Below, piece after piece: positions 13,527 to 15,856 of a stretch of 15,856 nucleotides of DNA. Source of the DNA: RGIG5579 sp045580105 (GTDB lineage Bacteria > Bacillota > Clostridia > Oscillospirales > SIG627). Each line of letters opens with the position of its first letter. Position 1 is the stretch's first letter. The translations under genes were made by a program, and so were the position numbers. Below the pieces are notes generated by a model. That model was not told the DNA's origin, did no database searches, and was given only the letters and a program-made list of their open reading frames with translations. The stretch is from the NCBI GenBank assembly GCA_045580105.1, contig JAZNNH010000064.1, positions 1-15,856 of the forward strand, written 5' to 3'.

Positions 13527-13529
13527 AAC
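13509..13529. promoter_or_regulatory. Operator-like palindrome over the ceramidase-gene -35 box
   Basis: GTTTTGAC-AAAAA-GTCAAAAC, perfect 8-bp arms, spans the -35 box and spacer of the leftward promoter. Position and symmetry suit a repressor site; no regulator gene is adjacent. Confidence 0.65.
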
Positions 13530-13577
13530 AAAGATGGCGTTTCGGCAAGAAAAATCTGTCTTTTTCCAAGCAGATGG

Positions 13578-13606
13578 TTTACACGCAAAAAAAAGTGTGC
13601 TATACT
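13578..13606 (+). promoter_or_regulatory. Orphan promoter reading into antisense of tRNA-Arg, possibly for cca
   Basis: TTTACA (13578-13583), a 17-nt spacer and TATACT (13601-13606) on the plus strand. The transcript would run antisense through the tRNA-Arg terminator and tRNA, and could reach cca at 13829, for which no closer promoter is evident. Confidence 0.55.
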
Positions 13607-13630
13607 GGAATCAGTTTTGATCGGTGCGAG

Positions 13631-13660
13631 AAAAAAGAAGGCACCCATCGGGTGCCTTCT
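13631..13660 (-). terminator. Terminator of tRNA-Arg(ACG)
   Basis: Read on the minus strand, stem AGAAGGCACCC / GGGTGCCTTCT with a 3-nt loop is followed by TTTTTT, immediately after the tRNA. Confidence 0.93.
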
Positions 13661-13737
13661 TGGCGCGTTGTAAGGGACTCGAACCCCTGACCTACTGGTT
13701 CGTAGCCAGTCACTCTATCCAGCTGAGCTAACAACGC
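13661..13737 (-). tRNA. tRNA-Arg (anticodon ACG)
   Basis: The acceptor stem GCGTTGT/ACAACGC, D-arm TAGCTCAGCTGGATAGAG, and anticodon stem ACTGG/CCAGT around loop CTACGAA give anticodon ACG, normally edited to ICG to read CGU, CGC and CGA. The T-arm carries TTCGAGT; discriminator G and an encoded CCA follow. Together with tRNA-Arg(CCG) at 2945 it covers the CGN box. Confidence 0.95.
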
Positions 13738-13758
13738 AGGTTCTCTCGAACATCGGTT

Positions 13759-13787
13759 ATCTTATCACATTCGGATTTTTTTGTCAA
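13759..13787 (-). promoter_or_regulatory. Promoter of tRNA-Arg(ACG)
   Basis: On the minus strand, -35 TTGACA, a 17-nt spacer and -10 TAAGAT, 21 nt before the mature tRNA 5' end. Confidence 0.88.
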
Positions 13788-13828
13788 GACCAAACTTGCA
13801 GAAAAATCAACAAAAAGGAAAAAACACA

Positions 13829-15157
13829 ATGATGAACCTTCCATTACCAAACGAAGTTATGGAAGCGCTGGCAAGATTGGATGATGCCGGACACGAATCG
13901 TTTTTGGTGGGCGGTGTAAGAGATCTGATTTTGAAACGGGACGTAAACGATTGGGATATTACCACTTCGGCTCTCCCCCATCAGATCAAAAACATTTTTT
14001 ACGATTGCTCTTTGAATTGCGTAGGCGAAAAGTACGGCACCATCAGTGTTCACCTCGGATCACAAATTCTGGATATCACCACCTATCGCAAAGAGGGCGC
14101 ATATCAGGATCATCGTCATCCGGATCAAGTACGCTTTACCAAGAATTTGTTCGACGATCTGAAGCGCCGCGATTTCACGATCAACGCCATCGTTTACCAT
14201 CCCAAAAAGGGCTTCCGCGACTATTTTTGCGGAAAACGGGATCTGAAAAAACGTCTGATTCGCGCCATCGGTGACGCAAACGAGCGCTTTTCTCAAGACG
14301 CCGTCCGCATTTTGCGTGCCCTGCGCTTTTCCGCTGTTTTGGGCTTTGACATCGAAGAAAAAACAAAGCAAGCCATTCACAAAAACAAAGAATTGATCTT
14401 ACGCGTAGCACCGGAAAGAATTCTCCCCGAATTTTGCCGCATACTCTGTGGCAGAAACATTCGCTACGTATTGACCGAATTTTCCGACGTAATCGGCATC
14501 TTGATTCCGGAAATTCTGCCTACCATCGGCTTTTCTCAGCGCTCCCCCTTTCACCATTTTGACGTATGGCAGCACACGGTCCACGCCGTGTTCCATTCCG
14601 AACCGATTTTGGACGTACGTCTGGCCCTGTTTTTCCATGACATTTCAAAGCCGAGTTGTCTGACGGTGGACAGCACGGGACGAGGACATTTTTACGCCCA
14701 TCCCAAAAAAAGCGCGAAAATCGCAAAAGAAGTGATGGAGCGGATGAAATTCCCCACCAAGCAAATATCTCTTGTCACCCTTTTGGTTTCCCTGCACGAT
14801 TCTCACCCCGGCAGCCGAGGCGAAGTAAAAAAATTGCTTGATGCCGTCGGCCAGCAGCATTTCCCAACTTTGATCAAAATCATGCAAGCGGACACCTTAG
14901 CCCATAGCAGGTGGACGATCAAAAAGCGTCTTGCCCACGTCAATCAGATTTTGCAAACCGGAAATGAAATTTTATCCGGCGGGGAATGCTATTCCTTAAA
15001 CGGTCTTGCCGTCAACGGAGAGGACTTGAAAACGATCGGAATTCACGGGCCTGCAGTCGGTCAAGCCCTTCAATTTGCCCTTTCCAAAGTGATCTTTGAA
15101 GAGTGGGAAAATAACCGCGAAACTCTGCTTTGTGAACTTAAGAAAAATAATTGGTAA
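13829..15157 (+). CDS. cca: CCA tRNA nucleotidyltransferase (class II, with HD domain)
   Basis: A 442-residue enzyme that builds or repairs the 3' CCA end of tRNAs from CTP and ATP without a template. The start at 13829 follows AAGGA by about 9 nt. Motifs in order: GGVRD (28-32) with the metal-binding D41 and D43 in NDWDITT, RRDFTINA (113-120), DAVRILRALRF ending at 167, and the neck-region motif ERILPE (196-201). An HD phosphohydrolase-like domain follows, with H270 and D271 in LFFHDISKP. All four tRNA genes in the window already encode CCA, so repair of damaged ends may be its main job here. Activity limited to A-addition or poly(A) synthesis cannot be excluded from sequence alone. No strong promoter lies directly upstream; see the plus-strand promoter at 13578-13606. 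Confidence 0.95.
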   Translation: MMNLPLPNEVMEALARLDDAGHESFLVGGVRDLILKRDVNDWDITTSALPHQIKNIFYDCSLNCVGEKYGTISVHLGSQILDITTYRKEGAYQDHRHPDQVRFTKNLFDDLKRRDFTINAIVYHPKKGFRDYFCGKRDLKKRLIRAIGDANERFSQDAVRILRALRFSAVLGFDIEEKTKQAIHKNKELILRVAPERILPEFCRILCGRNIRYVLTEFSDVIGILIPEILPTIGFSQRSPFHHFDVWQHTVHAVFHSEPILDVRLALFFHDISKPSCLTVDSTGRGHFYAHPKKSAKIAKEVMERMKFPTKQISLVTLLVSLHDSHPGSRGEVKKLLDAVGQQHFPTLIKIMQADTLAHSRWTIKKRLAHVNQILQTGNEILSGGECYSLNGLAVNGEDLKTIGIHGPAVGQALQFALSKVIFEEWENNRETLLCELKKNNW

Positions 15158-15172
15158 ATTCCTTGAAAGCCA

Positions 15173-15201
15173 TTGACAAAAAACGGCTTTATCGTTATAA
15201 T
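15173..15201 (+). promoter_or_regulatory. Consensus promoter of yceD-rpmF
   Basis: TTGACA (15173-15178), a 17-nt spacer and TATAAT (15196-15201), both hexamers perfect. It fits a highly expressed ribosomal protein operon. Confidence 0.92.
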
Positions 15202-15234
15202 AATACACTGTCGATACCTTAAGGAAAAGTAAAA

Positions 15235-15744
15235 ATGATCAACCAAACCGAAAACAATTTTCTTGATATTTCAAAACTTCTTTCCGGCGAAAGTGCGCGG
15301 ATTGACTTTGATTTATCTCAGATTCCATTCGAAAACGAAGAAAATGAAATCACGGTTTCATCCCTTCACTTTTCCGGGTACGTATGCGATCTTTCCGGAT
15401 TTTTCAGACTCTCCGGCACCGTGACAGGTGAGTATTCTGCTCCCTGTGCCCGTTGCCTTGCTCCGGTCAACGAATCCTTTTCCTTGGAAGTTGATCTTCC
15501 TTTGAAAACGGAATCGAGCGAATCCGAAACAGATGCGATCGTTGCCGAAGGAAAGAAGATCGATTTGGTTTCCCTTTCTCAGGACACCGTTTATATGAAT
15601 CTGCCCATGCGACTTCTTTGTCACGAGGATTGCAAAGGACTTTGTCCCAAATGCGGCAAGAATCTAAACAGCGGGACCTGCGAATGCGAACACAAAGAAA
15701 TAGATCCCCGGCTTGCCGGCTTGGCGGACTTTTTCAAAGATTAA
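15235..15744 (+). CDS. yceD: YceD-family protein (DUF177), 23S rRNA accumulation
   Basis: A 169-residue protein with AAGGA 9 nt before the ATG. Members of this family are encoded directly before rpmF in most bacteria and support 23S rRNA accumulation. A beta-rich N-terminal half (LHFSGYVCDLSGFFRLSGTVTGEY) leads to CARC (C71, C74), and the C-terminal end carries the cysteine cluster CHEDCKGLCPKCG (129-141) and CECEH (149-153). The first and second cysteine groups could bind metal, as in many Bacillota members of the family. The order yceD then rpmF, 42 nt apart and under one consensus promoter, supports the identity. No oddity seen. Confidence 0.95.
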   Translation: MINQTENNFLDISKLLSGESARIDFDLSQIPFENEENEITVSSLHFSGYVCDLSGFFRLSGTVTGEYSAPCARCLAPVNESFSLEVDLPLKTESSESETDAIVAEGKKIDLVSLSQDTVYMNLPMRLLCHEDCKGLCPKCGKNLNSGTCECEHKEIDPRLAGLADFFKD

Positions 15745-15786
15745 AAATACAACCGGAAACGGGATAGAAAATTTGGGAGGTGCGAT

Positions 15787-15856
15787 ATGGCAGTACCGAA
15801 GAGAAAAACATCCAAAGCAAGAAAGAATTCCAGACGCTCCAGCGTATGGAAATTGG
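15787..15856 (+). CDS. rpmF: 50S ribosomal protein L32, N-terminal part (runs off window)
   Basis: ATG 15787 follows GGGAGG by 6 nt. The 23 visible codons give MAVPKRKTSKARKNSRRS and a few more, the standard start of L32, a small zinc or zinc-free protein of the large ribosomal subunit. It is translated from the yceD transcript. The 3' end lies beyond the window. Confidence 0.96.
   Translation, partial: MAVPKRKTSKARKNSRRSSVWKL

Overview
The window looks like chromosomal DNA of an uncultured, probably gut-dwelling Clostridia member (Bacillota). The basis is strong AGGAGG-type ribosome binding sites, canonical TTGACA/TATAAT promoters with 17-18 nt spacers, tRNA genes that encode their own CCA ends, a yceD-rpmF pair, and several small protein families typical of gut Clostridia. 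Genus cannot be told from the sequence.

Layout, left to right. (1) 1-3060: the 3' end of a SpoU-family rRNA methyltransferase, then, after 20 nt, an 856-residue membrane protein that is a degenerate P1B-type ATPase with a long acidic N-terminal extension, then tRNA-Arg(CCG) and a strong bidirectional terminator. (2) 3039-4940: a small leftward gene resembling DUF6514, a 380-nt AT-rich gap, and a rightward gene with a near-perfect promoter encoding a CARF plus PD-(D/E)XK protein of the Card1/Can2 (DUF1887) family, with no CRISPR locus in sight. (3) 4950-8640: an alanine dehydrogenase divergent from a LysR-type regulator, with two palindromes and overlapping back-to-back promoters between them, then a convergent OFA-family MFS transporter. 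(4) 8665-9046: two divergent valine tRNA genes, anticodons CAC and GAC, each with its own promoter and terminator. (5) 9092-10805: a small lipoprotein, two small membrane proteins and a P-loop kinase-like protein. (6) 10817-12145: a two-domain acyltransferase (NAT_N/GNAT_C type) as a single-gene unit. (7) 12155-13737: a leftward ceramidase-fold enzyme with an operator-like palindrome over its promoter, then tRNA-Arg(ACG). (8) 13829-15856: cca (tRNA nucleotidyltransferase), yceD and the start of rpmF, which are housekeeping RNA and ribosome genes.

The translation and RNA maturation genes (SpoU methylase, four tRNAs, cca, yceD, rpmF) form a core background. The ald/lysR/OFA trio plausibly forms an amino-acid or pyruvate module. 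The two most notable genes are the solitary Card1-like nuclease, whose usual ExK active-site glutamate is a serine, and the P-type ATPase relative, which keeps the P1B membrane topology but has lost most catalytic motifs. Neighbouring genes that face each other are separated by dyad-symmetric terminators, which makes transcription-unit boundaries unusually clear. Assignments come from reading the sequence and from recalled family knowledge; no database search was run.
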